NCBI RefSeq assembly: GCF_015708085.1
Contig: NZ_JADNYM010000026.1
Coordinates: 1-64,000 of the forward strand
Origin: Arthrobacter terrae
GTDB lineage: Bacteria > Actinomycetota > Actinomycetes > Actinomycetales > Micrococcaceae
Reading direction: 5' to 3'
DNA length: 64,000 nucleotides
The notes under the pieces: generated by a model
What the model saw: the letters and a program-made list of their open reading frames with translations, nothing else
What the model was told of the DNA's origin: nothing
The model's database searches: none
Translations under genes and position numbers: made by a program
Part shown: positions 35,658-44,616 of the stretch, piece after piece
How the letters are laid out: each line of letters starts with the position of its first letter
How positions within the stretch are numbered: the stretch's first letter is position 1

Positions 35658-35712
35658 GCCGCCGGCGTCGGCCGGACCCTCGTTTTCAAGAACCGGAGAA
35701 GCTTTCCTGAAC

Positions 35713-36198
35713 CTAGCGCGCTCTGTGCAACAGCGATCCCTTCCATCTCCGGAACGTAAAGCAGGCCGCAATGGCCGATATAAGGGGCAGGCCGGTCAAC
35801 ACCGCGAAGGTTCCGTCGCCGCCGTCGCCTAGCACTGCCAAGGCGCCCAGCCAACATAGGGCCGCGGTGAAGCAGAGCAAGATCGCCGCTGAAGATCCGT
35901 TCCGCGCATTCCGATGGCCCGAGGAACGGATGTGCTTGTTCATGGGTTCCGAGCCGACGTCGGTTGGGGCAGGGGCTTTTCGGTATCTCCGCCGGGTCAT
36001 GAAGGCCCAGGCTGCCGCTGCCGCTGCCGCTGCAAGCATGAGCAGGGCCAGGACCGCCGGTATTCCGCCGCCGATCAGGACCAATCCCAAAGCTCCGGTC
36101 CAACTAAGGGTTGAAAAGAGACCGGCGATGACGAAAAGGTCTTTCCAGAACTGCCGGTATCGCAACACCGGCAGCACACGGTCTTCCACGTCAGTCAT
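35713..36198 (-). CDS. Hypothetical four-TM membrane protein
   Basis: The ATG at 36198 is supported by GGGAG five bases upstream. The 161-aa protein has two pairs of hydrophobic segments: about 20-40 (LFVIAGLFSTLSWTGALGLVL) and 45-65 (an Ala-rich stretch), then a basic, polar loop (RRRYRKAPAPTDVGSEPMNK), then about 103-125 and 133-150. It ends in a basic tail (RRWKGSLLHRAR). No family is recognised. It is convergent with the thioesterase gene, 55 bases away. Confidence 0.6.
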   Translation of the reverse strand: MTDVEDRVLPVLRYRQFWKDLFVIAGLFSTLSWTGALGLVLIGGGIPAVLALLMLAAAAAAAAWAFMTRRRYRKAPAPTDVGSEPMNKHIRSSGHRNARNGSSAAILLCFTAALCWLGALAVLGDGGDGTFAVLTGLPLISAIAACFTFRRWKGSLLHRAR

Positions 36199-36327
36199 AA
36201 TGGCTCCCCGATCCAGCGGCCCAAGCCGCAGCGGCTTAGGAACCACCCCAGCACAATTCAGTCGTATAGGCAAGGGCTGCTGAGCCGGAGGCACCACAGC
36301 AAGAAATATCTCCGCGACAACGGCCGG

Positions 36328-36375
36328 CAGGGGGTCGAACAGGGGGTCGAACAGGGGGTCGAGCAGGGGGCCGCT
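36328..36375. repeat. 12-bp tandem repeat, four copies
   Basis: CAGGGGGTCGAA at 36328 and 36340, CAGGGGGTCGAG at 36352 and a diverged CAGGGGGCCGCT at 36364 lie in the 293-base gap before the small protein at 36492. Confidence 0.65.
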
Positions 36376-36491
36376 CAGCCGGAGTACCGTTTCAAGGTCA
36401 GCCGCTCAAACCCCTCTTCCACGTCCATCAGGCGAGAATGTCCAGTCAATGGAGGCCTTGCTGCAAGGCAGCATCCGGCCAAGGAATCGGC

Positions 36492-36803
36492 ATGGGAACG
36501 AACGCAGAATCTGAACCAAACACCAGTGACCGCACTGGCTCGAGTGAGGTGCCTGACAAGCAACTGCACCGGTGGAAAGGTGAAGGGGGCGCACTGCCGC
36601 CCGAACCGGACGAGGATGAGCCGGAAGCCTTGCGAGTGGAGTATTACACGGAAAGGATCGCCAAAGGCGGCATCAATACCAACCGCGACTTTCGCTACGA
36701 ATGCACCGGGCGGGCGTGTACCCGTGACCGACTGTTCCCGCGCGGTATGAGCGCAAGGCAGTGGGGAGTGAGGTTTTTGGCAGTCTTAGAAAGTTCTTGG
36801 TGA
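36492..36803 (+). CDS. Hypothetical protein, 103 aa
   Basis: The start ATG 36492 (GTNAESEPNTSD) is chosen because it opens a polar, acidic N-terminus; the longer alternative from 36438 adds residues without a clear ribosome-binding site. The product is rich in Glu, Asp and Arg in its first half and has LPPEPDEDEPEALRVEYYTERI, then a short Cys/Arg segment (YECTGRACTRDRLFPRG). No family is recognised. It may be a real small gene or the remains of one, at the beginning of the second accessory region. Confidence 0.35.
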   Translation: MGTNAESEPNTSDRTGSSEVPDKQLHRWKGEGGALPPEPDEDEPEALRVEYYTERIAKGGINTNRDFRYECTGRACTRDRLFPRGMSARQWGVRFLAVLESSW

Positions 36804-37099
36804 GCATGTGAATGGACACCGAAGTCGTCGGTTCACTCACCTCTCACCCGACGCCATTTTCAGTGAATAACTGTATGGAATGCCCGCCGACATTTGGGGG
36901 CGGCCATCATGAGAAAAATAAAACACCGGTGATAGCGCTGCTATGAGACATTTAACCACTGGACCACAACTGGTTCACGGCAGCTGGTCAAGGTCGCCCG
37001 ATGGGGAACGCCCTGTGGGATACCTGTGTCGCTCAGAAGCTGTTCTATTAACACTGGGCGGAGCTTTGGAGGGGGCACGACAATAACTAGGCAGTCCTC
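36804..37099. other. Intergenic stretch without a supported gene
   Basis: About 300 bases with lower GC and no frame of useful length, no ribosome-binding site and no repeat that was recognised. Confidence 0.45.
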
Positions 37100-37360
37100 T
37101 TAAGGCAGCTGTTCGCGACTAGAAACATCCTTTTCTTGCTTCTGCGGGGACTTTCTGCATTTGGTCCAGCCAAGTGAAACTAGTCTGGCAGCCCGGACGA
37201 CGGTTAGCGCTATGCCGACCACCATGAAGAATATGTTTGGTCCTGTCCATCCTTCGTCGTCCAACCGCAGGAGAACGGGAAGGATGAGGCATACGCCAAC
37301 CCCTAGACCACACCAGGCTGAGAACCAACTGCCGCGCGGCGGGGATGACTTTTCCGTCAT
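37100..37360 (-). CDS. Small two-TM membrane protein, 86 aa
   Basis: The frame starts MTEKSSPPRG at 37360. Two hydrophobic segments (FSAWCGLGVGVCLILPVLL at about 13-31 and IFFMVVGIALTVVRAARLVSL at about 43-63) are followed by a Lys-rich tail (KCRKSPQKQEKD). It looks like a bitopic membrane protein with a cytoplasmic basic tail. No family is recognised. It ends 64 bases before the IS3 element and shares no operon. Confidence 0.55.
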   Translation of the reverse strand: MTEKSSPPRGSWFSAWCGLGVGVCLILPVLLRLDDEGWTGPNIFFMVVGIALTVVRAARLVSLGWTKCRKSPQKQEKDVSSREQLP

Positions 37361-37439
37361 GATTGACTACCTTTCACTTACCTTGAGGGCACCAAGAATT
37401 CTGGTTATTCCATGAGTGCACCATGAACCGTCCCGGGAA

Positions 37440-38803
37440 TCATGCCGCCGTTTTGTTGGCGGCGTCGTCGGCTGACGGGCCGGTTTTTCGAGCATAGTAT
37501 GTTTGCTCGTATTCCTCGGGTGTCTGGTATCCGAGGGCGGAGTGCAGGCGTTGGGTGTTGTACCAGTGGACCCACTCGAACACGACCTCCACGACATCGG
37601 TTTCCGTCTTGAGGGCGCCGGTTCGAAATGGCGAACTCTTGGCGACTGCCTCATTCTTGAACAGTCCCATCACCGTCTCGGCAGCAGCATTATCGTACGC
37701 GTCCCCGACCGACCCGATCGATGGCACCAGACCCTCCAGCGCCAACGTGTCGGTGTACCGGATCGAGGTGTATTGGCTCCCGGCGTCTGAGTTAAGCCGA
37801 ATTCGGTTTAACTCAGATTATGCCGAGAAATCCGTTAAACCGAGGACTGGTCCTGTTGGCCCGTGGTTGGGCGGATTGGCGTCCTGTTTCTCGGCTTAAT
37901 GATTCGTCGATTATGGGTGCTGTCGAGCTTTGATGGTTGGCAGTGGTCAGGTCAACCCTCGTGTGTATAACCGTCAGGTGGCGGGGCGGGCGGCGGCAGA
38001 TAGTCCTTGTTTCGCTTTGGCGAGCATGGGGACGGCGCTGTAGGCCGGGGTACTGCTGTCATACCTTTGTGGTGGAGCGGCTACCTGTGGGACGAAAGAG
38101 AGCCAAAACGTTAAGCCGAGGAATCTATCCCTGAACCACGGAACGACGCGGTGAGGAGCTCGTTGTCCGGCTTAACGGATTCCTCGGCATAATCTGAGTG
38201 GTGGATCAATCCCGCCGGAACGGGCCGGCCGACATCTTGGCGCCGCCAAAGGGCCATGCGCAGGCAATGCTCAACGAAAGCGGTGTCCTTCACGGTCGAA
38301 GTCTCCCAGCCCACGATCGCGCGCGAATACATGTCGATGACCAGTGCGACGTAGACGAACCCCGACCACACCGGAACATAGGTGAAGTCCGTGATCCAGG
38401 TATGGTCTGGTGCCGGGGCGTTGAAGTCGCGGTTGAGCAGGTCATTGGCCCTGCGACTGTCCTCGCCCTGGACGGTCGTGCGGGTTTTGCGTCCCCGCAC
38501 GAGCCCGTTCATGGCTTCCTGGCGCATGAGCCGGTCCACGGTGTGCTTGGAGATGTCCGGGAAGCCGTTGCGGGCCAGCCATGCCGTCATCTTCCGTCTT
38601 CCGTAGATTACCTCCGGCGCGGGCCTGCCCTTCCCATCCAAGGTCCGGAGCCGGCGCAGCACGTCCGTGATGCGGGCGTCCTCCATGGTGCGCTGCGCGG
38701 GCTGGCGTTGCTTCCAGGCCCGGTACGACCGCGCAGCGACCCGCACGCCCTGCTCACGCAGGACCGTGCAGATCGACTCGACTGCGTGGCCGTCTTCCCT
38801 CAT
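37440..38803 (-). pseudogene. IS3 transposase OrfB, split by an insertion
   Basis: The N-terminal part (from ATG 38803, REDGHAVESICTVL) runs through an HTH-like segment and the first catalytic Asp (DHTWITDFTYVPVW) and the second region VALVIDMYSRAIVGW, to GLIHHSD. There the frame enters foreign DNA. It resumes in register beyond 37,787 with YTDTLALEGLVPSIGS, DAYDNAAAETVMGLFKNE (catalytic Glu region) and the end WYNTQRLHSALGYQTPEEYE. Both halves look otherwise intact. OrfB is normally made as a fusion with OrfA by -1 frameshifting; here the insertion would cut the product after the second Asp. Confidence 0.9.
37793..38193. mobile_element. 401-bp MITE-like insertion inside IS3
   Basis: The insertion is flanked by CTGAGT on both sides (37787-37792 and 38194-38199), a 6-bp target duplication. 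Inverted ends match over ACTCAGATTATGCCGAG (37811-37827 region) and CTCGGCATAATCTGAGT (38183-38199), followed by a further shared block (AATCCGTTAA.CCG). No transposase frame is present. The left end also contains an imperfect 30-bp palindrome centred on CCGAATTCGG. Internal copies of TTAAGCCGAG occur near 37,895 (inverted) and 38,113. Confidence 0.65.
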
Positions 38804-38823
38804 CTGATCGATGAAGGCACAGA

Positions 38824-39135
38824 TCAGCGGCGGCGCGGGTCGAGCTCCCTCGCGAAGAAAATCGAGGCCTGTTTCAGGATCTCGTTCGCTTCCTTCAAGT
38901 CGCGGACCTCCGTGCGCAGGCGCTTAATTTCCTCCAGTTCCTCACTGCTGGGCCCGGTCTTGTCCCCGGCATCAATCTGGGCCTGAATCACCCACCGCCG
39001 CAAAGACTCGGCACCGACGCCGAGCTTGGGTGCCAGCGCCTTACACGCGATATATACAGACGGGTATTCAGACAACCTGTCCAGGGTCATGCGCACGGCT
39101 CGGGTGCGGACTTCGGGGGGAAAATGCTTCGGCAT
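38824..39135 (-). CDS. IS3-family transposase OrfA
   Basis: The start is ATG 39135 (PKHFPPEVRTRAVRM), which begins the normal OrfA N-terminus; upstream Met residues lie in the inverted repeat. The 103-aa product has the helix-turn-helix IACKALAPKLGVGAESLRRWV and a leucine-zipper helix (LEEIKRLRTEVRDLKEANEIL). The stop TGA at 38824 is overlapped by the orfB frame in the -1 register (PLICAFIDQM), so ribosomes are expected to slip within the last codons to make OrfAB, as in other IS3 elements. Confidence 0.88.
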   Translation of the reverse strand: MPKHFPPEVRTRAVRMTLDRLSEYPSVYIACKALAPKLGVGAESLRRWVIQAQIDAGDKTGPSSEELEEIKRLRTEVRDLKEANEILKQASIFFARELDPRRR

Positions 39136-39327
39136 ATCGTCATCATTTCTCAAAAAAGACGACGGCATCAAACCCGGGACGGTTCACTTCGAAGCGGCCT
39201 GGTATGAGACCGGACAGGTACGTGGCACCATCTTCGTCAGTTCCAATCTGAGCGGGGTCTCCTTTCATGACGTACTGGTCTCCGATCTACAGCAAGTCGC
39301 GCGTGGGGTGACCTGCGTGGGGATCCG

Positions 39328-39795
39328 TTGGTGTTGTACGACGTGGCGAGCCTATGGTCGGCGGTCCATGCGTGGGCGGGGAAGCACGGGTTTGAGACAG
39401 CAATCCCCACCTTCGAGGCAGGCAACTCTGCAAATGGTCCTGTGTTTGGCGTGATCGCTTTCGATCAGGGCCTGCCGTGGCTGCGGGCTGACTCTATGCC
39501 CTGTACCGAGGCATACGAGCAGCCGACGCCCGGGTTCAGCGATGCAGGGGCAGTGGTACGGAACGTGGGCAGGTGGGCGTCCACAACTGGGGCAGCCCGA
39601 TGGGACCGTGCCGTCCTGACCGGCTGGCCCTCATTCCAGGTGCCGCTTCAACCTGAACCGGTTACGCAGGCGTCTCTGCCTGTTGACCCTGAGGGAAGGG
39701 CGAACGGGGAATTTGCGATTTACCTCGTCGATGCCGGTCAGCAAGGGATTTATTGGCAGGACATCGCGGCCGAGGAGTACCTAAACGTGTTGTGA
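39328..39795 (+). CDS. Hypothetical protein, 5' end uncertain (probable frameshift)
   Basis: The family is not recognised. The frame from TTG 39328 encodes 155 residues (LYDVASLWSAVHAWAGKH, then GWPSFQVPLQPEPV) and ends EEYLNVL. A better start, ATG 39267 (TYWSPIYSKSRVG), is in another frame that joins this one if one G is removed from the GGGG at 39305-39308. A third frame entering from the IS3 end (FEAAWYETGQVRG to LQQVARG) also looks coding and might be the tail of a gene cut by IS3. The gene is therefore damaged, or the sequence has a one-base error. Confidence 0.45.
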   Translation: MVLYDVASLWSAVHAWAGKHGFETAIPTFEAGNSANGPVFGVIAFDQGLPWLRADSMPCTEAYEQPTPGFSDAGAVVRNVGRWASTTGAARWDRAVLTGWPSFQVPLQPEPVTQASLPVDPEGRANGEFAIYLVDAGQQGIYWQDIAAEEYLNVL

Positions 39796-40179
39796 GACCC
39801 CGGCGCCGCCCGCCCGGCCGCTGTCAGCAACTACGACCCAGAACGCCATCGCCGACGATGCCGGAACCAGGCGCAGCTGCTGACACGCTGAGGAACGCCC
39901 ACCCTTCAGGGGACAGTCCGTCCGGAGCCCTTCGCGGAAACCGCGACGAAATACCACACTTTGAATCCGGCACTCTTACCGCCTAGGTCGATTACCAGAG
40001 GGTCGAAGCAATCGGTGCTGACCGGACCTGTCAGCACCGATTGGCGCGCTTGTCATCAGCGAGTTGGACTTGTCGAGCGAGCCCCAGTTAATGCCGCGGT
40101 AAGGGGCTGCCGACTCGGGACCCAGTACTAAGAGAATAGGATCCTAAGCAGTACCCCATTGGAAAGGCGGAGTCCGGGA
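39796..40179. other. Gene-free stretch between hypothetical gene and YecE-like gene
   Basis: About 380 bases without a frame supported by a ribosome-binding site or similarity. TGCTGAC(C) and GTCAGCAC around 40,016-40,035 can form a short hairpin, possibly a terminator. Confidence 0.4.
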
Positions 40180-40908
40180 TTGAGCGTCCACATTGGAACA
40201 TCGGGGTGGAGCTATGACCATTGGGACAACGTTCTCTACCCACCTGGGACCGCCGCCCGTGACCGACTCCGCTACTACTGCCGGAGGTTCGGAACGGTCG
40301 AACTGAATGCCAGCTTCTACCGCTGGCCCCGGGAATCAACCTTCGCGGGATGGCGCCGCCGCTTGCCGGAAAAATTCCTTCTGTCGGTCAAAGCTCCGCG
40401 CGGCCTGACGCACGGCAAAAAGCTCTATGCCCCGGAGGTCTGGATTGACCGGATCGCACGGTCATGGCACGAACTGGGCGATAAGCGAGCCATCCTGCTG
40501 GTCCAGCTCCCGCCGACCTTGGAACGCGATGATGCCCGGCTGGACTACTTTCTGACGCTGCTCCCGACCTGGGTCCAGGTCGCCGTCGAATTCCGCCACC
40601 ACAGCTGGAACGACGACGCGGTTTACACCCTGCTCGAACGCCATCAGGCAGCCTACTGCGTCATGAGCGGGGCCAGTCTGCCCTGCATTCTGCGGGCCAC
40701 AGCGCCTTTTGTATATGTCCGCATGCATGGTCCCGACTCCGACTATCTTTACGGCGGGTCTTACTCAGACCAGGACCTACGGTGGTGGGCGGAGAGGATC
40801 CGCGAATGGCAGGCCGTTGGCAAGGACGTGTTCATATACTTCAACAACGACGGCGGCGGGAATGCGGTCCGCAATGCCGACACGCTCCGCAGCATTCTGG
40901 GCGGCTAA
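40180..40908 (+). CDS. YecE-like protein (DUF72)
   Basis: The start TTG 40180 (SVHIGTSGWSYDHW) is chosen, with GGCGGAG about eight bases upstream. The 242-aa protein shows the DUF72 TIM-barrel signature: IGTSGWSYDHW, YYCRRFGTVELNASFYRWP, FLLSVKAPRGLTH, LLVQLPPTL, VEFRHHSWN and the end VFIYFNNDGGGNAVRNADTL. DUF72/YecE proteins are widespread and mostly uncharacterised; the conserved acidic and aromatic residues suggest an enzyme. It stands alone after the IS3 region, and its base composition fits the chromosome. Confidence 0.9.
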   Translation: MSVHIGTSGWSYDHWDNVLYPPGTAARDRLRYYCRRFGTVELNASFYRWPRESTFAGWRRRLPEKFLLSVKAPRGLTHGKKLYAPEVWIDRIARSWHELGDKRAILLVQLPPTLERDDARLDYFLTLLPTWVQVAVEFRHHSWNDDAVYTLLERHQAAYCVMSGASLPCILRATAPFVYVRMHGPDSDYLYGGSYSDQDLRWWAERIREWQAVGKDVFIYFNNDGGGNAVRNADTLRSILGG

Positions 40909-41061
40909 TCGCGTAATGCAGCGCGGGCACAATCAAATAAATGCCGAACAGTGCCGCCGCGGCGCACACGGCAAAGCGCCGCTCATGGTCTTCTTGGCAT
41001 CATTGGTCCCCCGCGCCGGCCGCCTCTGCGGTGTTGGCGCGACGGTTGCCATTATTTTGGT

Positions 41062-41763
41062 TTATGACGGCCTTGCGTCGTAAATCAGACGGTAATATGA
41101 CTCGTATTGTCGGCGGCCGAGCAGGTTGTAGAGTACCCGGGCAATTCCGGGGACGTTCGCCTTCATCCATATGTTTCGTTCCTGCGGCGTGAAAGCCTCG
41201 AGGATGAAACCGAGTTGGATCATCAGCCGATTCTTCGCAATGCTAGTCCTGCCGTGCTCCCCGAGTTCGTCCCATTCGCGCTGCGAAAGGGACGTTGAGG
41301 CGGCCGGAAGGATAAGTGTTTCTTCATTGCCGAGGTGGGTGAAGAGCATTGTGTTGAGTGCTTCGAGGATTCTTACCACCTTGTCGGCCCCTTCACTATC
41401 AGCATCGCGTTGCCAAGCGGGCAGTTCCGCTTCGAGTTCTCTCAATATTTCGGCGACGGCGGCGTGTTGCGCCCGCATGTGTTCGACGTGAAGCGCGCAG
41501 GATGGGGAGCGGGTCCGAAGTCGATCCCAGAGCAGGAGATCCTCGCCGTCATGATGCTGGTGAAGGTTCCGGGCAATCTCTGCGACGTGGTCGCCGATCA
41601 CCCTGGAACGCTGAGTATCTCCAATCGGCACCCTGCGCACGAGTGCAGGGGCATCGGTGAAGACACGTCGGAACATGCGATGGATGACCACCATTTCACC
41701 CGTGTCGCATCCCATCTTCTCGCCCGCAAACGGAGTGCCGTCGCTGGGCCGTTGCTGAACCAT
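41062..41763 (-). CDS. Hemerythrin-like (HHE cation-binding) protein
   Basis: The start is ATG 41763 (VQQRPSDGTPFAGEK). The 233-aa protein contains HHE-type helices with metal-ligand His and Glu: MVVIHRMFRR, IGDHVAEIARNLHQHHDGEDLLLW, HVEHMRAQHAAVAEIL and MLFTHLGNEETLILP. The spacing of H...HxxxE...H...HxxxE fits a di-iron four-helix bundle. A second, helical C-terminal part (MIQLGFILEAFTPQERNIWMKANVPG) is typical of actinobacterial hemerythrin-domain proteins, which bind oxygen or NO, or sense oxidative stress. No operon partner is evident. Confidence 0.85.
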   Translation of the reverse strand: MVQQRPSDGTPFAGEKMGCDTGEMVVIHRMFRRVFTDAPALVRRVPIGDTQRSRVIGDHVAEIARNLHQHHDGEDLLLWDRLRTRSPSCALHVEHMRAQHAAVAEILRELEAELPAWQRDADSEGADKVVRILEALNTMLFTHLGNEETLILPAASTSLSQREWDELGEHGRTSIAKNRLMIQLGFILEAFTPQERNIWMKANVPGIARVLYNLLGRRQYESYYRLIYDARPS

Positions 41764-41962
41764 TACGTCTCGTTTCCCTGAAAGGTGAGAAACTGCACGC
41801 CATCGTTCAATCTGGCGATGATTCCCCACGGTAATCTATGATTTCCGGCAGTCGGCGCCGGACAATACCGGCGCCGACGTCGGCGCGCTCGGTGCCGCTC
41901 CCGGCACCGGGGCAGCCAGCAGGCTCCGCGTGCTCGCCGTTCCCTGCTGAGTGTCCGTCCCC

Positions 41963-42427
41963 TTAGAGGACTTTGACCGCCAACATGACCTTGGCGGCGA
42001 GCGCCAGAACGTCCGCAAGGGACTTGCCGGCCTGATTGACGCCGTCATCGATCTTCTTCCAGTCCTCGGCCCACCGGTCATGCGGGGTGTGCCCTAGCAG
42101 GAAAGACAGACCAACTGCCTGACTGAGTTTGTCGGACGGCACCCATTCGTTGGAATAGGCGTCCGTCCGGATCGAGCGACCCCAAAAGACAGACTTGGCG
42201 TCGACGCCAGCGGTGTGAAGGCCGGACTCCCAGATGATAGTGCCGTCCGCGGAAGTCAGTTGCGCCGAGGCGCCGCTCGTAAAACCGAGCCCCCAACTGT
42301 TGGTCGAGGTAGTCACTTGGAGCCACAGTTGACCTTGGGATGTGACATGACCGAGTGCGTGAATGTGAAAACCCTTGCCCTCTTGATCGGGCCACTGTGC
42401 TTCGTGGTTGATGGGAAAATTGGTCAT
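41963..42427 (-). CDS. Hypothetical protein, 154 aa
   Basis: The start ATG 42427 (TNFPINHEAQWPDQEGKGF) has GAGAGGTGC upstream. The first 100 residues are beta-rich (LWLQVTTSTNSWGLGFTSGASAQLTSADGTIIWESGL) and resemble a lectin- or sandwich-like fold. The C-terminal part is helical and hydrophobic (SLADVLALAAKVMLAVKVL). No signal peptide is seen and no family is recognised. It is oriented like the hemerythrin gene but 200 bases away. Confidence 0.55.
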   Translation of the reverse strand: MTNFPINHEAQWPDQEGKGFHIHALGHVTSQGQLWLQVTTSTNSWGLGFTSGASAQLTSADGTIIWESGLHTAGVDAKSVFWGRSIRTDAYSNEWVPSDKLSQAVGLSFLLGHTPHDRWAEDWKKIDDGVNQAGKSLADVLALAAKVMLAVKVL

Positions 42428-42522
42428 AGTAATGCACCTCTCAAGCGTCGTGTCTGCTAGCAAAAGCGTGCAGTCCCCCGGCTGCACGTTCCAAGCGTTG
42501 CAGACTCTCGTGGCCTGTTATA

Positions 42523-42652
42523 TACGCTCTTTGGCGTATTTCGGCTGCCTGTACTAGGGACAGTCCCGGCGCCCGGAGTATGAGACGATCTGTCGCATCA
42601 GTGACCTTGCCTGCGCCGCGCACGGTGCCTTCGGTCAGCACCTGCGACGTCA
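42523..42652. repeat. 130-bp direct repeat, left copy
   Basis: Begins TACGCTCTTTGGCGTATTTC and ends GCGACGTCA. It matches 43526-43655 base for base in length, with about ten substitutions. Together the two copies bracket the aarF remnant. The left copy carries an in-frame TAG in the frame that is open in the right copy. Confidence 0.8.
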
Positions 42653-42690
42653 ACAGGACGGGGATGTTGGAGCTGCCCGATCCTCCCGCC

Positions 42691-43467
42691 TCAGCCGTCG
42701 GCGTTGCGCTTGAAGACCAGCATCAGGGCCCGCAGGCCGAGGACGAAGCCACCAAAGAGCAGTGCAAAACCGAAGACAGCGTAGAGGCGGATTTGTCCGG
42801 TCAGCAAAGGACCCTTGTTGCTGGTAATCAGGATGATGGCACCCAACACCGCTGCGCCGGCGAGGACGGCGACGACGAGCTGCTGGCACAGGCCGGTGAG
42901 GTAGCGGCGGTCGGCGGAGTGGGCCAGCATGCGTACGTTGATGGAGAAACGGCCCTGCTCCAGATCCTCGCTGATCTTGTTGATCCGGCGGGGGCAGCCG
43001 GTCAAGCATTGGCAGCAGGGCCACCATGCGTTGCTCAAACTCATCTTTCAGGCTGCCATACCCAATTTCCCCGATACCAGCCTGCTACCCTCGGCGCGGG
43101 CTGCGGCCACCAAATCCATGCCCGGATCAATGAACAGCAATGTTCCCTCCACAGCGGCCAGGGCCCGGAATGCAGCACCGATCTGGGCCGGCACGGAGAA
43201 CTTGTGTGCTATCACCAGGGCGAACAACTCACTAAACATTTTCTGGCTGCCGCCGGCCCGGAATCCGGTCCGGAAACTGGTGAGTCACTGTCCCAGTGAA
43301 CGTTCCACCGCCCGCACATCGGGGTCTTCGGGCCGGTCAAGGAGTTCGATGAGCGCGTCCATGGCGCCGGCGGCGTCGTTCTTGTCGGAAGTTCGCAGCT
43401 GCCTCTGCCTGCCCGTTAAATCGTAGGCACGTTCCATGCGCAGCACCCTATCGTCATGGTTGTGCAC
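42691..43467 (-). pseudogene. AarF/UbiB (ABC1) kinase, C-terminal remnant
   Basis: Read leftward, the remnant spells RMERAYDLTGRQRQLRTS, ALIELLDRPEDPDVRAVE, then FSELFALVIAHKFSVPAQIG and FIDPGMDLVAAARAEGSRL, and ends with the two TM segments (LVVAVLAGAAVLGAIIL and LYAVFGFALLFGGFVLGLRA) of AarF-type kinases, which act in quinone synthesis or membrane lipid control. Lesions: TGA at 43285, one base missing at the CCC at 43061-43063, and one extra in the run at 42990-42994. The kinase catalytic domain is absent. It is flanked by the 130-bp direct repeats. Confidence 0.8.
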
Positions 43468-43525
43468 AAAATTCTAAGCGGGAGCAACCCTGGCAACAAT
43501 CTCTACCGCACGATGGCTCCAGCGG

Positions 43526-43655
43526 TACGCTCTTTGGCGTATTTCGCCTGGCTGTACCAGGGACAGTTCCGGCGACCGGAGTATGAGACGATCTGTCGTA
43601 TCAGTGACCTTGCCTGCGCCACGCACGTTGCCTTCGGTCAACTTCTACGACGTCA
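43526..43655. repeat. 130-bp direct repeat, right copy
   Basis: The second copy overlaps the last 11 bases of the LuxR gene. On the plus strand it is open (SLAYFAWLYQGQFRRPEYET) within a 76-codon frame, 43456-43686, whose function is not recognised. Confidence 0.8.
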
Positions 43656-44424
43656 GATCCAGATCCGCGCGGGTCGCCGTGAGTAAACCCAGCGTCTGAC
43701 CACGATGGACCGCCAGGAGCCGGTCGTGCGTGCCGAGCTTGGCATACACCCGTTCCAAGTGCTTGCGGACCGTGGCCGGCGCTATCCGCAAAACCCTGGA
43801 GACCGCGACGGCGGTAAGACCGCCCGCGATCAGTTGCAGAACCTCCAACTCCCGGTCGGTCAAACCACTGGCTGCTTGCGCCTCACCAGCGCGCAGTACC
43901 TCCGGCCCGGTGCCCCGGCAGGTGAGCAGGCTTAGCATCGCCTGAACGCGCGGCGCTAGCTCCATGTCGTCATCGGTGAAGTCGCGCGAAACCCGGTTCA
44001 GCACCCAACCATCTCCGGTCATCCGGCCGAAGCGTACGGTCAGCATCGACAACTGAAAATGAATGCCGAGAGGGCGAAGAACCTCGCTGTAGCTCCCGGT
44101 GCGCTGTAACTGCACTTGGCTTGCCAAATCACTCATCCGCCGCGGCGCGAACGACGGGGACGCCAGGTAACTCTGGATGATTGGGTGATCTCGAGCGTGA
44201 TGGGCCAGCAAAGAAGCTACGGGCGCCTTCTCCAGCTCGGCTGGCGTCCCGCGCAGGACTGCGCTTTGCCGGTCCAGGTCGAGGTGGTTCCAGGTGGCAC
44301 CGTCGCAATGGAACACGGCAACAAGCATGGCTGAGGTCGCGGCGAAAAATGCGTCACTGTCGGAAATGCCGCATAGCTCGTAGCTGAGCCCGAGCTCCAC
44401 GTTTTCGCCGCTGCGATCGCGCAT
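43645..44424 (-). CDS. LuxR-family transcriptional regulator
   Basis: The start ATG 44424 (RDRSGENVELGLSYEL) is chosen because AAGGTGG lies six bases upstream. The 259-aa protein has an N-terminal GAF/PAS-like region without an obvious receiver domain, and the LuxR-type DNA-binding domain at the C-terminus: LTDRELEVLQLIAGGLTAVAVSRVLRIAPATVRKHLERVYAKLGTHDRLLAV. Such stand-alone regulators respond to a small molecule or a protein partner. No neighbouring gene gives a clear target. The 3' end reaches into the 130-bp repeat. Confidence 0.85.
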   Translation of the reverse strand: MRDRSGENVELGLSYELCGISDSDAFFAATSAMLVAVFHCDGATWNHLDLDRQSAVLRGTPAELEKAPVASLLAHHARDHPIIQSYLASPSFAPRRMSDLASQVQLQRTGSYSEVLRPLGIHFQLSMLTVRFGRMTGDGWVLNRVSRDFTDDDMELAPRVQAMLSLLTCRGTGPEVLRAGEAQAASGLTDRELEVLQLIAGGLTAVAVSRVLRIAPATVRKHLERVYAKLGTHDRLLAVHRGQTLGLLTATRADLDLTS

Positions 44425-44616
44425 AACAAACCACCTTGCCGAGGTTGCTCCATCATTCTGCCACTTTCTCGCTCCTAACGGGAGTCTGCGCAGCGTAGGC
44501 GGAGGGAGGACGCAGAGCATCCCGCCTGCAGCCTGCGCGTCTGGGCCAACTCGTCGCGGGCACGGTCACTACGCGAAAGCGCGTACAGACGCCCCCGTCA
44601 GACACAGACACAATGA

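Larger units (their letters stand above)
37424..39186 (-). mobile_element. IS3-family insertion sequence, interrupted
   Basis: The ends are TGAACCGTCCCGGG (37424-37437) and its complement CCCGGGACGGTTCA (39173-39186), with similarity continuing inward (ATCATGCCG against TTGATGCCG). Between them lie orfA and orfB in the overlapping arrangement typical of IS3. Without the 401-bp insertion and its duplicated target (37793-38199, 407 bp in all) the element would be about 1.36 kb, a normal IS3 length. No target-site duplication is visible around the whole element, so it may be old or rearranged. Confidence 0.85.

Noticed and set aside
37424-39186. Target-site duplication around the IS3 element
   Set aside because: The three- and four-base flanks on the two sides do not match.
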